A stretch of DNA of 41,784 nt from Bacillota bacterium. GTDB lineage: Bacteria; Bacillota; Clostridia; Christensenellales; SZUA-584. Position numbers and translations under genes: made by a program. The stretch lies in assembly GCA_023399095.1 (NCBI GenBank), contig JAEWQS010000114.1, positions 1 through 41,784 on the forward strand. Direction: 5' to 3'. Shown in pieces: positions 7,649 to 15,559 of this stretch; the stretch's first letter is position 1, and every line of letters starts with the position of its first letter. The notes below the pieces were generated by a model that saw only the letters and a program-made list of their open reading frames with translations, had not been told where the DNA came from and did not search any database.

Positions 7649-8233
7649 ATGACATTGGTACCATATGTAATTGAGCAGACGAGCAAGGGTGAAAGAAGCT
7701 ACGATATCTATTCGCGGCTGTTGAAAGACAGAATCATTTTCTTAAGCGGTGAGATAGAGGATAACATGGCCAATCTGGCTGTGGCACAAATGATATTTTT
7801 AGAGGCGGAGGATCCGGATAAGGATATCTTCCTGTACATCAACAGCCCGGGCGGCTCGGTAACAGCCGGTATGGCGATCTTTGACACAATGCAGTATATT
7901 AAGTGTGATGTGAGCACAATCTGCATCGGTTTTGCCGCTTCAATGGCTGCGTTCTTGCTTGTCGCAGGCGCAAAGGGCAAGCGCAAGGTGCTGCCCAACA
8001 GTGAAGTGATGATCCATCAACCTTCAGGCGGCGCGCGCGGCCAGGCGACGGATATCGCGATCCACGCGGAGCATATTATTAAGACCAAGAAAAAGATGAA
8101 TGCGATTTTTGCCGCGAGAACAGGTCAGCCTGTCGAAAAGGTTGAGGCTGATATGGAAAGAGACAATTTCATGAGCGCGGAAGAAGCGCTTGCTTATGGG
8201 GTGATCGATGAGATCATCCCGCCGAAACACTAG
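7649..8233 (+). CDS. clpP: ATP-dependent Clp protease proteolytic subunit
   Basis: The 194-residue serine protease forms the ClpP barrel that degrades substrates fed by ClpX or ClpC. The catalytic triad is visible as Ser98 in GFAASMA, His123 in MIHQPSGG and Asp172 in MERDNFMSA. The handle segment and the YINSPGGSVTAGMAI block are typical. The N-terminal propeptide is short. The ATG at 7649 has GGAGG at 7637-7641. It lies between tig and clpX, so it is probably one transcript with them, ending at the terminator at 9.56 kb. Confidence 0.98.
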   Translation: MTLVPYVIEQTSKGERSYDIYSRLLKDRIIFLSGEIEDNMANLAVAQMIFLEAEDPDKDIFLYINSPGGSVTAGMAIFDTMQYIKCDVSTICIGFAASMAAFLLVAGAKGKRKVLPNSEVMIHQPSGGARGQATDIAIHAEHIIKTKKKMNAIFAARTGQPVEKVEADMERDNFMSAEEALAYGVIDEIIPPKH

Positions 8234-8256
8234 TAACAACGGAAAGAGGTGAATCA

Positions 8257-9543
8257 ATGCCGAACTACACAGACGACCAAAAGCAGCTCAAATGCTCGTT
8301 TTGCGGCAAAGCACAAGAACAGGTCAGAAGACTGGTGGCCGGGCCGGGTGTTTATATCTGTAACGAATGCATTGAGCTTTGCAAAGAAATAATTGAAGAA
8401 GATTATCAGGAGGCTTCGGCGTTTGAAATCGGGGATATTCCCAAACCCTCTGATATCGTCGCTTCGTTGAATGATTACGTGATCGGTCAGGCCGATGCGA
8501 AGAAAAACCTTGCGGTGGCCGTGTATAACCACTACAAGAGAATCAACTCGGACACCAAGACAGATGACGTTGAGCTCCAAAAGAGTAATATCGTGATGCT
8601 GGGGCCCACGGGCTGCGGCAAAACGCTGCTGGCTCAAACGCTTGCGCGCATATTAAATGTGCCGTTTGCGATGGCCGATGCCACGTCTTTAACCGAGGCG
8701 GGCTATGTGGGCGAGGATGTGGAAAACATTCTTCTAAAGCTCATACAGGCAGCCGATTATGATATCGAACGCGCACAGCGCGGTATCATATATATCGACG
8801 AGATCGACAAGATCGCGCGCAAAAGTGATAATCCGTCCATCACGCGCGACGTATCAGGTGAGGGTGTTCAGCAGGCGCTGCTTAAAATCATAGAGGGTAC
8901 AGTGGCCAGCGTACCGCCGCAGGGCGGCCGCAAGCATCCGCATCAGGAGTTTTTACAGATTGATACGACGAACATTCTATTCATATGCGGCGGCGCATTC
9001 GGCGGCCTTGAAAGCATCATCGAGCGGCGTATCGGCCGCAAGACGATGGGCTTTGGCGCCAACATTGTGTCCAATGAAAAGAAGGATCTGTCGGAGCTGT
9101 ATAAGAACATTCTGCCCGAAGATTTATTGAAGTTTGGGCTGATTCCTGAGTTTGTGGGCCGTGTGCCGATTATTGTCACACTGCACCAGCTCGATGAGAT
9201 GGCGCTTGTCAGTATACTGACACAGCCTAAGAACGCGCTGGTGAAGCAGTTTACCAAGCTTTTGGAGATGGACGGCGTACAGCTGGAGTTTGAAGATGAT
9301 GCGCTTAACGAAATCGCGAAGCTCGCTATCGAGCGCAAAACGGGCGCGCGCGGCCTTCGGGCGATACTCGAAGGAATCATGCTTGAAGTGATGTACGAGG
9401 TGCCTTCGAGAAGTGACGTTAAGAAATGCGTCATCACAAAGGACACAGTGCGCAATGCCAAGGTTCCGATGTTGATTCTTGGCGAAAAGGAAAGCGTCAA
9501 ACAAAAGGCGCTGCCCAAAGCGAAAAAGGAAAGCCTAGCATAA
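8257..9543 (+). CDS. clpX: ATP-dependent Clp protease ATP-binding subunit ClpX
   Basis: The 428-residue AAA+ unfoldase recognises tagged proteins and threads them into ClpP. The N-terminal C4 zinc domain has Cys13, Cys16, Cys35 and Cys38. Walker A is GPTGCGKT (116-123), the pore loop is in AGYVGEDVEN, Walker B is IIYIDEIDKI, and the ClpP-contacting IGF-type loop region lies in the segment RRIGRKTMGFG. The ATG at 8257 follows a long AAAGAGGTGA ribosome site. The short gap from clpP and the following terminator mark the end of the operon. Confidence 0.98.
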   Translation: MPNYTDDQKQLKCSFCGKAQEQVRRLVAGPGVYICNECIELCKEIIEEDYQEASAFEIGDIPKPSDIVASLNDYVIGQADAKKNLAVAVYNHYKRINSDTKTDDVELQKSNIVMLGPTGCGKTLLAQTLARILNVPFAMADATSLTEAGYVGEDVENILLKLIQAADYDIERAQRGIIYIDEIDKIARKSDNPSITRDVSGEGVQQALLKIIEGTVASVPPQGGRKHPHQEFLQIDTTNILFICGGAFGGLESIIERRIGRKTMGFGANIVSNEKKDLSELYKNILPEDLLKFGLIPEFVGRVPIIVTLHQLDEMALVSILTQPKNALVKQFTKLLEMDGVQLEFEDDALNEIAKLAIERKTGARGLRAILEGIMLEVMYEVPSRSDVKKCVITKDTVRNAKVPMLILGEKESVKQKALPKAKKESLA

Positions 9544-9556
9544 ATCAGATACGAAG

Positions 9557-9585
9557 AAGGCGTTTGCAACAGCAAACGCCTTTTT
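9557..9585 (+). terminator. Intrinsic terminator of tig-clpP-clpX
   Basis: AAGGCGTTTGC / GCAAACGCC(TT) with a 4-nt AACA loop is followed by five T residues, starting 13 nt after the clpX stop. Confidence 0.93.
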
Positions 9586-9658
9586 AATGCCTTTTTAAAG
9601 AGAGAATCGCTGTGCTTTAGACCACGTACATCGAGGCTGATAATGTTGGTTTCGATTT

Positions 9659-10507
9659 TCAGGTCTGAGTCCCGCTGATGTTTACATCGATGCTGCTTAA
9701 ATGCGAAGCGCCGGTATCAAGCTCAATTTTGCCGCTTGTGATTTGCCGGACAAAATCGTCCCAGCCTCCGTAAGCGCTTGCGACATGATTATCCAGAAAA
9801 TAGAACGCACCAAATACTGCTGCGGCGATCACAACCCACATTAGCACAATTAACGCGACGGGAGAACGCCTTTTTTTGCGCGGTTGGCTGACGGGTTCAT
9901 CATCTGAACGAATACGGTAGCGGCGCAGCGTATCGTCAGACAATGCATCGTCCTCAGGCACAGCCTCGGTTGTTTCAGAATCAAACATCTGATTTTCGGC
10001 CGTTTCATTAAACGAACCGTCTTCAAACGCAGTCTCGTCTGCCGAGATGACCGGGTGGTCTGTCTCGCTTTCGGCAGCAATGAGAGCAGAATCGATTTCT
10101 TCGATTTCCAGCCACTTCTTTGACGGACTATCGTTTAAGTTTGTATCGGCAGCAGGACGCTTGGATTGCTTGGTTTTGGCTTGCAGCGCGGCCTTGCGGG
10201 CCTGCCGGGACATCGGCAAGTCATCTTCTTCAATCAAATTAGCGTCATCTTGGGTTTGCCGCGCCATCGGCGTATCGATCTCTTCAGCCGGATTAACCAC
10301 TTTTCGTGCTTGCCGCGATATCGGCATGTTGCTCTGCTGGGCAGAATCTTCCGGCCTTGGCTGACGACTGATCACTACGCCTGCGTTTTGGGCAGACACT
10401 GCATCGGGATGTGAGGCCACATGAATGACTTCAACAAGCGCGCCGCATCTGGGACACAGCACGTCGACGGGACTGAGTTTATTTCCGCATTTTGGACACT
10501 TATTCAT
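9659..10507 (-). CDS. Zinc-ribbon, single-pass membrane protein of unknown function
   Basis: The 282-residue protein begins MNKCPKCGNKL with a zinc ribbon (Cys4, Cys7, Cys18, Cys21). A long acidic, low-complexity linker follows. A basic stretch (RKKRR, about 210-214) precedes one membrane segment (about 216-238), and a 40-residue C-terminal tail lies outside the membrane. Between residues 46 and 105 a short motif [IM]-[SA]-R-Q recurs four times with a spacing of 17-18 residues (SRQPRP, SRQARK, ARQTQD, SRQARK). The ATG at 10507 is chosen over an upstream in-frame ATG at 10579 because GGAGGG (10511-10516) precedes it, although the spacing is short. It is divergent from the cysteine desulfurase. 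Proteins of this layout are common in Clostridia and uncharacterised; the function is unknown. Confidence 0.7.
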   Translation of the reverse strand: MNKCPKCGNKLSPVDVLCPRCGALVEVIHVASHPDAVSAQNAGVVISRQPRPEDSAQQSNMPISRQARKVVNPAEEIDTPMARQTQDDANLIEEDDLPMSRQARKAALQAKTKQSKRPAADTNLNDSPSKKWLEIEEIDSALIAAESETDHPVISADETAFEDGSFNETAENQMFDSETTEAVPEDDALSDDTLRRYRIRSDDEPVSQPRKKRRSPVALIVLMWVVIAAAVFGAFYFLDNHVASAYGGWDDFVRQITSGKIELDTGASHLSSIDVNISGTQT

Positions 10508-10563
10508 AAACCCTCCGCTGACATATGATTTATGCAAAAACCGCTTAATATATTCCACATTAC

Positions 10564-10579
10564 GTGTTATGATAAACAC
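10564..10579. repeat. Small inverted repeat between divergent genes
   Basis: GTGTT (10564-10568) and AACAC (10575-10579) flank ATGATA, just upstream of a TATACT box (10584-10589) that could be the -10 of the cysteine desulfurase promoter. It may be an operator; the arms are only 5 bp, so chance is possible. Confidence 0.3.
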
Positions 10580-10615
10580 ATTATATACTATTTTGTTTTT
10601 GGAGGCACTATTTTT

Positions 10616-11737
10616 TTGTTAATTTATCTTGACAACGCGGCGACCACAAAGCCTTGTTTCGATGCTGCATTTGCAAAGCATGAAAAAGATGGCTGGTACA
10701 ACCCTTCCGCCGCGTACAAGGCTGCGGAAGCGGTGTTTAGTGAAATAAAGAGCATCCGTCAAACACTTGCCCAAAACTTAAGGTTAAGGGACGGCAATTG
10801 CGTGTTTACATCGGGCGGCACCGAGGCCAACAACATGGCGGTGCTTTCGGGCTGGCGCAAGGGCGCTCATTACATCACGAGCACAATCGAGCACCCATCC
10901 GTTTACGTGATGTTTAAGCACCTCGAACAGCAGGGCGCCGAGGTGGATTTCGTGTCGCCGAAAGGGTTTCATATCGAGCCGGAGGATGTGGCCGCGCTAA
11001 TACGGGAGGATACCGCGCTCGTAAGCATCATGCATGTCAACAACGAGACAGGCGCACGAAACGACATCAAAGAGATTCGCCGCATGGTACATGCGAAAAA
11101 TCCGGAAACGCTTTTTCATTCGGACGGTGTTCAGGCGCTGCTTAAAACGCCGATCGATTTAAACGACCTCGGTGTGGATTATTATACCGTGAGCGCCCAT
11201 AAGATTCATGGTCTTAAAGGCACAGGCGCATTGCTCGCGCGTCAAGGACGCACAATAAAACCGGTGCTGCTGGGCGGCAGTCAGGAAAGCGTACTGCGCG
11301 CGGGCACGGAAAATACACTGGGCATACAGGTTTTCGGTGAAGCGCTAAGGCACGGCGTTGCGGACACGGCATCACATGCGCATATAGCCGCCTTGCGCTC
11401 AGCGCTTGTGTCAGGTCTTGGGCAGATTGAAGGCGCTGCGGTAAACATTCCGGCTGATTACGTGCCGCATATCGTAAGCGTGTCGTTTGACGGCTTACGC
11501 GCCGAGGTACTCGTGCGTTTGTTGGGAGATCATGGTGTCTTCATCGGTACGGGCGCGGCCTGCTCGCGCGGTAAGGTGAGCCGCGTGCTGCTGGAATGCG
11601 GTATCAAACGGTCGCTCGCCGAAGGCACTGTGCGTATCAGCATGAGCAACAATAACACGGCGGACGAAATACAAATATGTCTCGAAGCGCTGGATAAAGC
11701 GGTTCGTCAATTACGGAGGTTTTCACATCGTGGATAA
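10616..11737 (+). CDS. Cysteine desulfurase (NifS/IscS family), probable sulfur donor for ThiI
   Basis: The 373-residue PLP enzyme takes sulfur from cysteine as a persulfide. The N-terminus YLDNAATTKP is standard. His93 is in STIEHPSV and Asp170 in FHSDGVQA. The PLP lysine is Lys196 in VSAHKIHGLKG, and the persulfide cysteine is Cys316 in GTGAACSRGKVS. I place the start at the TTG at 10616, ten bases after GGAGG (10601-10605). An upstream ATG at 10532 would add 28 residues with no family counterpart, and those codons lie over the promoter. It overlaps thiI by 8 bp. In Bacillus a dedicated desulfurase next to thiI serves tRNA 4-thiouridine formation, and the same role is inferred here. Confidence 0.93.
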   Translation: MLIYLDNAATTKPCFDAAFAKHEKDGWYNPSAAYKAAEAVFSEIKSIRQTLAQNLRLRDGNCVFTSGGTEANNMAVLSGWRKGAHYITSTIEHPSVYVMFKHLEQQGAEVDFVSPKGFHIEPEDVAALIREDTALVSIMHVNNETGARNDIKEIRRMVHAKNPETLFHSDGVQALLKTPIDLNDLGVDYYTVSAHKIHGLKGTGALLARQGRTIKPVLLGGSQESVLRAGTENTLGIQVFGEALRHGVADTASHAHIAALRSALVSGLGQIEGAAVNIPADYVPHIVSVSFDGLRAEVLVRLLGDHGVFIGTGAACSRGKVSRVLLECGIKRSLAEGTVRISMSNNNTADEIQICLEALDKAVRQLRRFSHRG

Positions 11738-12905
11738 CATTATCATCATACGTTACGCAGAGATTCATTTGAAGGGGCTTAACCGCCCGTTTTTCGAGAA
11801 AGCGCTCGTAAAGAACGTGGCTTCGGCGCTCAGCGGCATAGAAGGCGCTTTGGTGCGACGCGGAGAAAGCCGTGTCTATGTGGAGAACGTCAAGGAAGAG
11901 CAGATGGACGCGGCGCTGGAGGCACTGGGGCGCGTTTACGGCATTCATTCGTATAGCCCGGGTGTCAGGTTGGAGCAGAATTTTGAAGCGGCTGCGAACG
12001 TGTTGGCCGAAATGGTGGCTGAGGAAAGAAAGCGGTACAGCCAGGAGACAGTGCCGTTTCGCGTAGAAGCGCGGCGCGCGGACAAGCGCTTTCCCATGAA
12101 GTCGTTGCAGATGGCGATTGAAGCGGGCGGCGTGATACTCGACGCTGTGCCCGGGCTCAAGGTCAACCTCGAGCATCCGGAGCTCACAGCGTATCTTGAA
12201 ATGCGCGACAAGGCGTATTGTTATACGCGTGTGCTCAAAGGGCCGGGAGGCATGCCCGTCGGCTGCAACGGGCACGCGGCGTTGCTGCTTTCGGGCGGCA
12301 TCGACAGCCCCGTGGCGGGCTGCATGATTGCCAAGCGCGGCGTGGCGCTGGCAGCCGTGCATTTCGAAAGCTTTCCGTATACGAGCGACAAGGCGCTGGA
12401 AAAGGTGCACGATTTGGCCAAGCTGATGACGCGTTACACCGGGCCGATACGTCTGCACGTGGTGCGCTTTACGGATATACAGATGACGCTGTATGAGAAA
12501 TGCCCGCAGGAGTATCTGACGATCCTCATGCGTCGTTTCATGATGCGCATTGCGGAGCGGCTGGCTCAGAGCGACCGCTGCCTTGCGTTGGTGACAGGGG
12601 AGAGCGTGGGGCAGGTGGCCAGCCAGACGCTTGAGAGCCTTGCGGCCACCAACGATGCGGTGGACATGCCTGTGCTGCGTCCGCTGATCGGTATGGATAA
12701 GCTCGAGATCACCGAGTTGGCTCAGCGCTACGGCACATTCGACACGTCGATACTGCCGTATGAGGATTGCTGTACGGTGTTCGTGCCCAAGCATCCCGTG
12801 ACCAAGCCGCGACTTCGCGACATACAAAAGGCCGAAGAAAATCTGGATGCGGAAGCGATGATCACCGCCGCGATTGAGGGCGATGTGGTGACGACGATCG
12901 GCTAG
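11730..12905 (+). CDS. thiI: tRNA 4-thiouridine synthetase ThiI (no rhodanese domain)
   Basis: The 391-residue protein adenylates U8 of tRNA and inserts sulfur; it may also feed thiamine thiazole synthesis. A ferredoxin-like and THUMP region covers roughly residues 1-165. The PP-loop ATPase motif is LLLSGGIDSP (185-194), followed by MRRFMMRIAERLA and ALVTGESVGQVASQT. The length and the lack of a C-terminal rhodanese domain place it with the short form seen in Gram-positives, where the partner desulfurase supplies sulfur more directly. The start is GTG at 11730 with ACGGAGGT (11713-11720) upstream, and its first 8 bp overlap the preceding gene. A 516-codon open frame on the opposite strand is a shadow. 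Confidence 0.96.
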   Translation: MDNIIIIRYAEIHLKGLNRPFFEKALVKNVASALSGIEGALVRRGESRVYVENVKEEQMDAALEALGRVYGIHSYSPGVRLEQNFEAAANVLAEMVAEERKRYSQETVPFRVEARRADKRFPMKSLQMAIEAGGVILDAVPGLKVNLEHPELTAYLEMRDKAYCYTRVLKGPGGMPVGCNGHAALLLSGGIDSPVAGCMIAKRGVALAAVHFESFPYTSDKALEKVHDLAKLMTRYTGPIRLHVVRFTDIQMTLYEKCPQEYLTILMRRFMMRIAERLAQSDRCLALVTGESVGQVASQTLESLAATNDAVDMPVLRPLIGMDKLEITELAQRYGTFDTSILPYEDCCTVFVPKHPVTKPRLRDIQKAEENLDAEAMITAAIEGDVVTTIG

Positions 12906-12931
12906 ACGCGTCCGACTGTCGCTGTTATAAT
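12903..12931 (+). promoter_or_regulatory. Extended -10 promoter for the flavodiiron protein
   Basis: TAGACG (12903-12908) and TGTTATAAT (12923-12931) are correctly spaced (17 nt to TATAAT). The -35 overlaps the thiI stop codon. The extended TGn element and perfect -10 suggest a constitutive or strong promoter. Confidence 0.65.
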
Positions 12932-13017
12932 GGTACAAATATATGAGGCTGAATCGTTTGGTTGTTCGACTGAGGCCTCTAAAAGTTTTTATTTTTGATG
13001 AAGGAAGGGGAGTATCT

Positions 13018-14223
13018 ATGCAGATATCGCAGGAAATTGCACCGGAAATATATTGGGTGGGGGGGAACGACAGAAGGCTGGCCCTGTTTGAGAACATGTT
13101 TCCGCTGCCAAATGGCGTGTCATATAATTCATACTTGATCATGGACGAAAAGGTGGCGCTTATAGACACCGTGGATTCGGCAATCACGCAGCAGTTTCTC
13201 GAGAACCTAACGCATGTGACGGATGGCCGCGCGATCGACTATCTCGTGGTCAACCACATGGAGCCGGATCATTGCGCGTATATCGAGGAGCTTACGCGTC
13301 GTTATCCGGATATTAAGATGGTCGGTAACGCCAAAACCTTTAATATGATCCGTCAGTTTTACGATTTTGACATCGATATGCGCTTGCATGCAGTGAAGGA
13401 CGGCGATACGCTGAGCCTTGGCAGCCACACGCTGCGCTTTGTGTTTGCGCCCATGGTGCACTGGCCGGAGGTCATGTTCTCATATGAAGAAACACAGGGC
13501 ATTCTCTTTTCGGCAGACGCTTTCGGTACATTTGGTGCGCTGTCCGGCAACATATTCAGCGATGAATACGACTTTGAAGGGCATTTTCTCGATGAAGCGC
13601 GCCGCTATTACACAAATATCGTAGGACGATATGGCGGTCAGGTGCAGGCTGTGCTCAAAAAGCTCGCAGGCACCGACATCAAGATGGTCTGCCCGCTGCA
13701 CGGACCCATTTGGCGCAAGGATATCGGGTATTTCATGGAGAAACACGACAAGTGGAGCCGCTACGAGCCTGAGAAAAAAGGCGTGGTTTTGGCATACGCC
13801 TCGATGTACGGCAATACGGAAAACGCGATGAACGTGATTGCCAATCGGCTGGCTCTGAAAGGTGTCAAGGATATGCGCATGTATGACGTATCCAAGACGC
13901 ATCCGTCGTATATCATTTCGGACGCATTCAAGTACAGTCATTTGGTTTTCGCATCGCCCACCTACAATGCGGGGCTGTATTTTGGCATGGAATCGCTTTT
14001 AAGAGAGATGGCTGTGCTGAATTTGCGAGACCGTAAGGTGGCCATCGTCGCAAATGGATCGTGGGCGCCCACCGCCCACACCGTGATGGAGAAGCTCATC
14101 AGTGAGATGAAGCAGATGGAGCTGTTAGCGCCGTCGCTGGTTATCAAATCGTCGCTGAAAGCGGTGCAGATGGACGAGCTTTTTGCGCTCGCGGACGCTG
14201 TGGCGGATTCTGTGTTGGCATAA
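13018..14223 (+). CDS. fprA: Flavodiiron protein (A-type flavoprotein), O2/NO reductase
   Basis: The 401-residue protein has an N-terminal metallo-beta-lactamase-like diiron domain and a C-terminal flavodoxin domain. Diiron ligands are visible as His80, Glu82 and Asp84 in NHMEPDH, a histidine in APMVHWPE, an aspartate in FSADAFG and a histidine in PLHGPIW. The FMN loop is YASMYGNTENA. Flavodiiron proteins reduce O2 to water, or NO to N2O, with electrons from rubredoxin or a similar donor, and protect anaerobes. No rubredoxin is fused or adjacent. The ATG at 13018 follows GGAAGGGGAG; an upstream ATG at 12943 would add 25 residues that do not fit the family. It has its own promoter after thiI. 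Confidence 0.95.
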   Translation: MQISQEIAPEIYWVGGNDRRLALFENMFPLPNGVSYNSYLIMDEKVALIDTVDSAITQQFLENLTHVTDGRAIDYLVVNHMEPDHCAYIEELTRRYPDIKMVGNAKTFNMIRQFYDFDIDMRLHAVKDGDTLSLGSHTLRFVFAPMVHWPEVMFSYEETQGILFSADAFGTFGALSGNIFSDEYDFEGHFLDEARRYYTNIVGRYGGQVQAVLKKLAGTDIKMVCPLHGPIWRKDIGYFMEKHDKWSRYEPEKKGVVLAYASMYGNTENAMNVIANRLALKGVKDMRMYDVSKTHPSYIISDAFKYSHLVFASPTYNAGLYFGMESLLREMAVLNLRDRKVAIVANGSWAPTAHTVMEKLISEMKQMELLAPSLVIKSSLKAVQMDELFALADAVADSVLA

Positions 14224-14235
14224 TGAAATTAACGC

Positions 14236-14257
14236 GGGCCGGTGTGGAAACCGGCCC
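14236..14257. repeat. GC-rich hairpin after fprA, related to the intergenic hairpin repeats
   Basis: GGGCCGGT (14236-14243) and ACCGGCCC (14250-14257) form an 8-bp stem with a 6-nt loop. Read on the minus strand it begins TGTAGGGG, like the TGTAGGG lead of the CTCCGT-loop repeats, but the loop sequence differs. There is no U-tract on the plus strand, so it is at best a weak terminator for fprA. Confidence 0.5.
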
Positions 14258-14373
14258 CTACAAACTTCGGGTAAAAACAATATGTTATGATCGTAGGAAG
14301 GGTCTTTGTACCTCTTCTTTTGCATTATGAGATACACGTATATTGATGGCTGATCTCGCATTGCAGATTATAT

Positions 14374-14420
14374 GCAATTGTAGGGATCGACCTCCGTGTC
14401 GATCCGTGAATATGAATGTG
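14374..14420. repeat. Dispersed hairpin repeat, copy 2 (loop CTCCGT)
   Basis: The arms GGATCGAC (14384-14391) and GTCGATCC (14398-14405) pair perfectly around CTCCGT. The AATTGTAGG lead and the TATGAATG tail match copy 1 at 1434-1482. Confidence 0.8.
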
Positions 14421-14495
14421 ATTTCGAATAGAGTGACAGGGATTTGTGCCCAGAATAGGATATGCCCTCCCGTGCTTTTGTTAGGCACTCTACTT

Positions 14496-14596
14496 TCGTC
14501 ACGCTGCGCGCGATACCCTTTGGAAAAGGAGGCTCTTTTGGGGGCTGTATAAGGCTCCTTTTGAAAGGAGCTGTCAGCGAAGCTGGCTGAGGATTG
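14496..14596 (+). repeat. MITE-like element, copy A
   Basis: It runs from CGTCACGCTGCGCGCGA through a GGAAAAGGAGGC centre to CAGCGAAGCTGGCTGAGGAT. It is collinear with copy B at 15448-15559. No open frame of note is inside, so it would be non-autonomous. Confidence 0.75.
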
Positions 14597-14685
14597 TTTA
14601 TGAATAATCGGCCATGTTAATACGGCTCGATATTCTCCGTCACGCTAGGCGCGCCACCTTCTTTGGAAAAGGAGCTGTCAGCGCA
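14571..14685 (+). repeat. Left direct repeat flanking the membrane-protein gene
   Basis: This segment (CTGTCAGCGAAGCTGGCTG, then GAGGATTGTTTATGAATAA, then a divergent AT-rich linker, then CTCCGTCACGCT and CGCGCCACCT) matches 15383-15490 in order and orientation. Each copy carries the right end of one MITE-like element and the left end of the next. The two copies bracket the gene at 14705-15205. Confidence 0.65.
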
Positions 14686-14704
14686 AGAACGTTCCGGTAT
14701 ATGC

Positions 14705-15205
14705 TTACATAAATAACTCGTTGGCGGCAACAATTAAGCCGGCGGAAGCCGCGCTGATGACCGCACCAATTGCGCAGCCCTTAAAAAACCCGCGCAGATG
14801 GAACAACGGATCGCGGTACTCTTTGTCCATGTCCTCTGTGCCGGGCAGCCGCACCTTATGGCTGCGGCAGAACCAAAGCCAGTCGAGCACAATCAAATCC
14901 CATAAATTGACCACTGTATACAGCCCAAAGATATAAAGAAGAGCGCAGAAGAAGTCTCGTGTGCCGCCCAGCCAGCTTGCGGCAGCCATAAACACGGCCA
15001 TTACCGGCACAGCCAGCACTTTTTTACCTATATGCGTCCGTTCTTCCTGCTGGATGGTTCCCTGATACTGAGGCAGGCTTTCGACTCGCTTTCGAATCGT
15101 AGGGGGATAAGACATGATGCCTTTGATGGGGTATCTCATCAGTTTAAAGCGAACGGCAAGCGTAAATAACCCGCATAAGACGATGCTTTCTATTATAAAG
15201 ACCAT
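14705..15205 (-). CDS. Membrane protein of unknown function
   Basis: I do not recognise this 166-residue protein. Hydrophobic segments at about 3-20, 63-79, 85-112 (long enough for one or two passes) and 140-161 predict about four membrane helices. The loops contain a conserved-looking GTEDMDKEYRDPLFHLRG. The start at 15205 has GGGAG seven bases upstream on its strand. It stands alone between two direct copies of a repeat segment. A small palindrome lies 58-73 bp upstream and could be its operator. No enzyme motif is seen. Confidence 0.65.
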   Translation of the reverse strand: MVFIIESIVLCGLFTLAVRFKLMRYPIKGIMSYPPTIRKRVESLPQYQGTIQQEERTHIGKKVLAVPVMAVFMAAASWLGGTRDFFCALLYIFGLYTVVNLWDLIVLDWLWFCRSHKVRLPGTEDMDKEYRDPLFHLRGFFKGCAIGAVISAASAGLIVAANELFM

Positions 15206-15262
15206 ATGGTTTCTCCCTCATGCTTCGCATTGATATTTTATTCAGCAGTAAAACATGGTATA

Positions 15263-15278
15263 GTTAGCTGAAACTAAC
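15263..15278. promoter_or_regulatory. GTTAG-N6-CTAAC palindrome, possible operator
   Basis: GTTAG (15263-15267) and CTAAC (15274-15278) are a perfect 5-bp inverted pair. TTAG..CTAA palindromes are the core of DtxR/IdeR/MntR-type metal-repressor sites. A TATACC box next to it on the minus strand could be a weak -10. The metal link is inference. Confidence 0.35.
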
Positions 15279-15382
15279 AATAATGATTGTATCATATATA
15301 GATGCACATTTCAATACGAAAAATGACGCAACGCCTTATAATCTGACATTTCCGATGGAGAACCAGCGAATGACGGAATCCC

Positions 15383-15490
15383 AAGGAACTGTCAGCGTGA
15401 GATGACTGAGGATTGTTTATGAATAATCGGATATAAATACCGTATGTAATCCTCCGTCACGCTGCGCGCGCCACCTCCTTTGAAAAAGGA
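15383..15490 (+). repeat. Right direct repeat flanking the membrane-protein gene
   Basis: Second copy of the segment at 14571-14685, in the same orientation, again joining the right end of one MITE-like element (CTGTCAGCG, then GAGGATTG) via TTTATGAATAATCGG to the left end of another. Confidence 0.65.
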
Positions 15491-15559
15491 GGCTTTGGTA
15501 ATGGCTACCGTTAAAGGCTCCTTTTGAAAGGAGCTGTCAGCGAAGCTGACTGAGGATTG
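15448..15559 (+). repeat. MITE-like element, copy B (most complete)
   Basis: About 112 bp with imperfect terminal inverted repeats AATCCTCCGTCA and TGACTGAGGATT, and internal hairpins CCTCCTTT/AAAGGAGG and GGCTCCTTT/AAAGGAGC. It has no coding capacity. Related pieces are at 3181-3227, 14496-14596, 14640-14685 and 15383-15412. Confidence 0.8.

Larger units (their letters stand above)
14224..14704. other. 481-bp gene-free stretch filled with dispersed repeats
   Basis: No credible gene is seen. The stretch holds the GC hairpin after fprA, one CTCCGT-loop hairpin repeat, a nearly full MITE-like element, and the left copy of a duplicated segment that flanks the next gene. Confidence 0.7.

Noticed and set aside
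10532..10615. Upstream ATG start for the cysteine desulfurase
   Set aside because: The added residues are unrelated to the family and cover the likely promoter; the TTG at 10616 has GGAGG and gives the standard N-terminus.
11637..13187. 516-codon open frame on the minus strand opposite thiI and the start of fprA
   Set aside because: Its product is rich in His, Arg and Cys with no domain, and the opposite strand carries two well-supported genes. It is a shadow of their codon bias.
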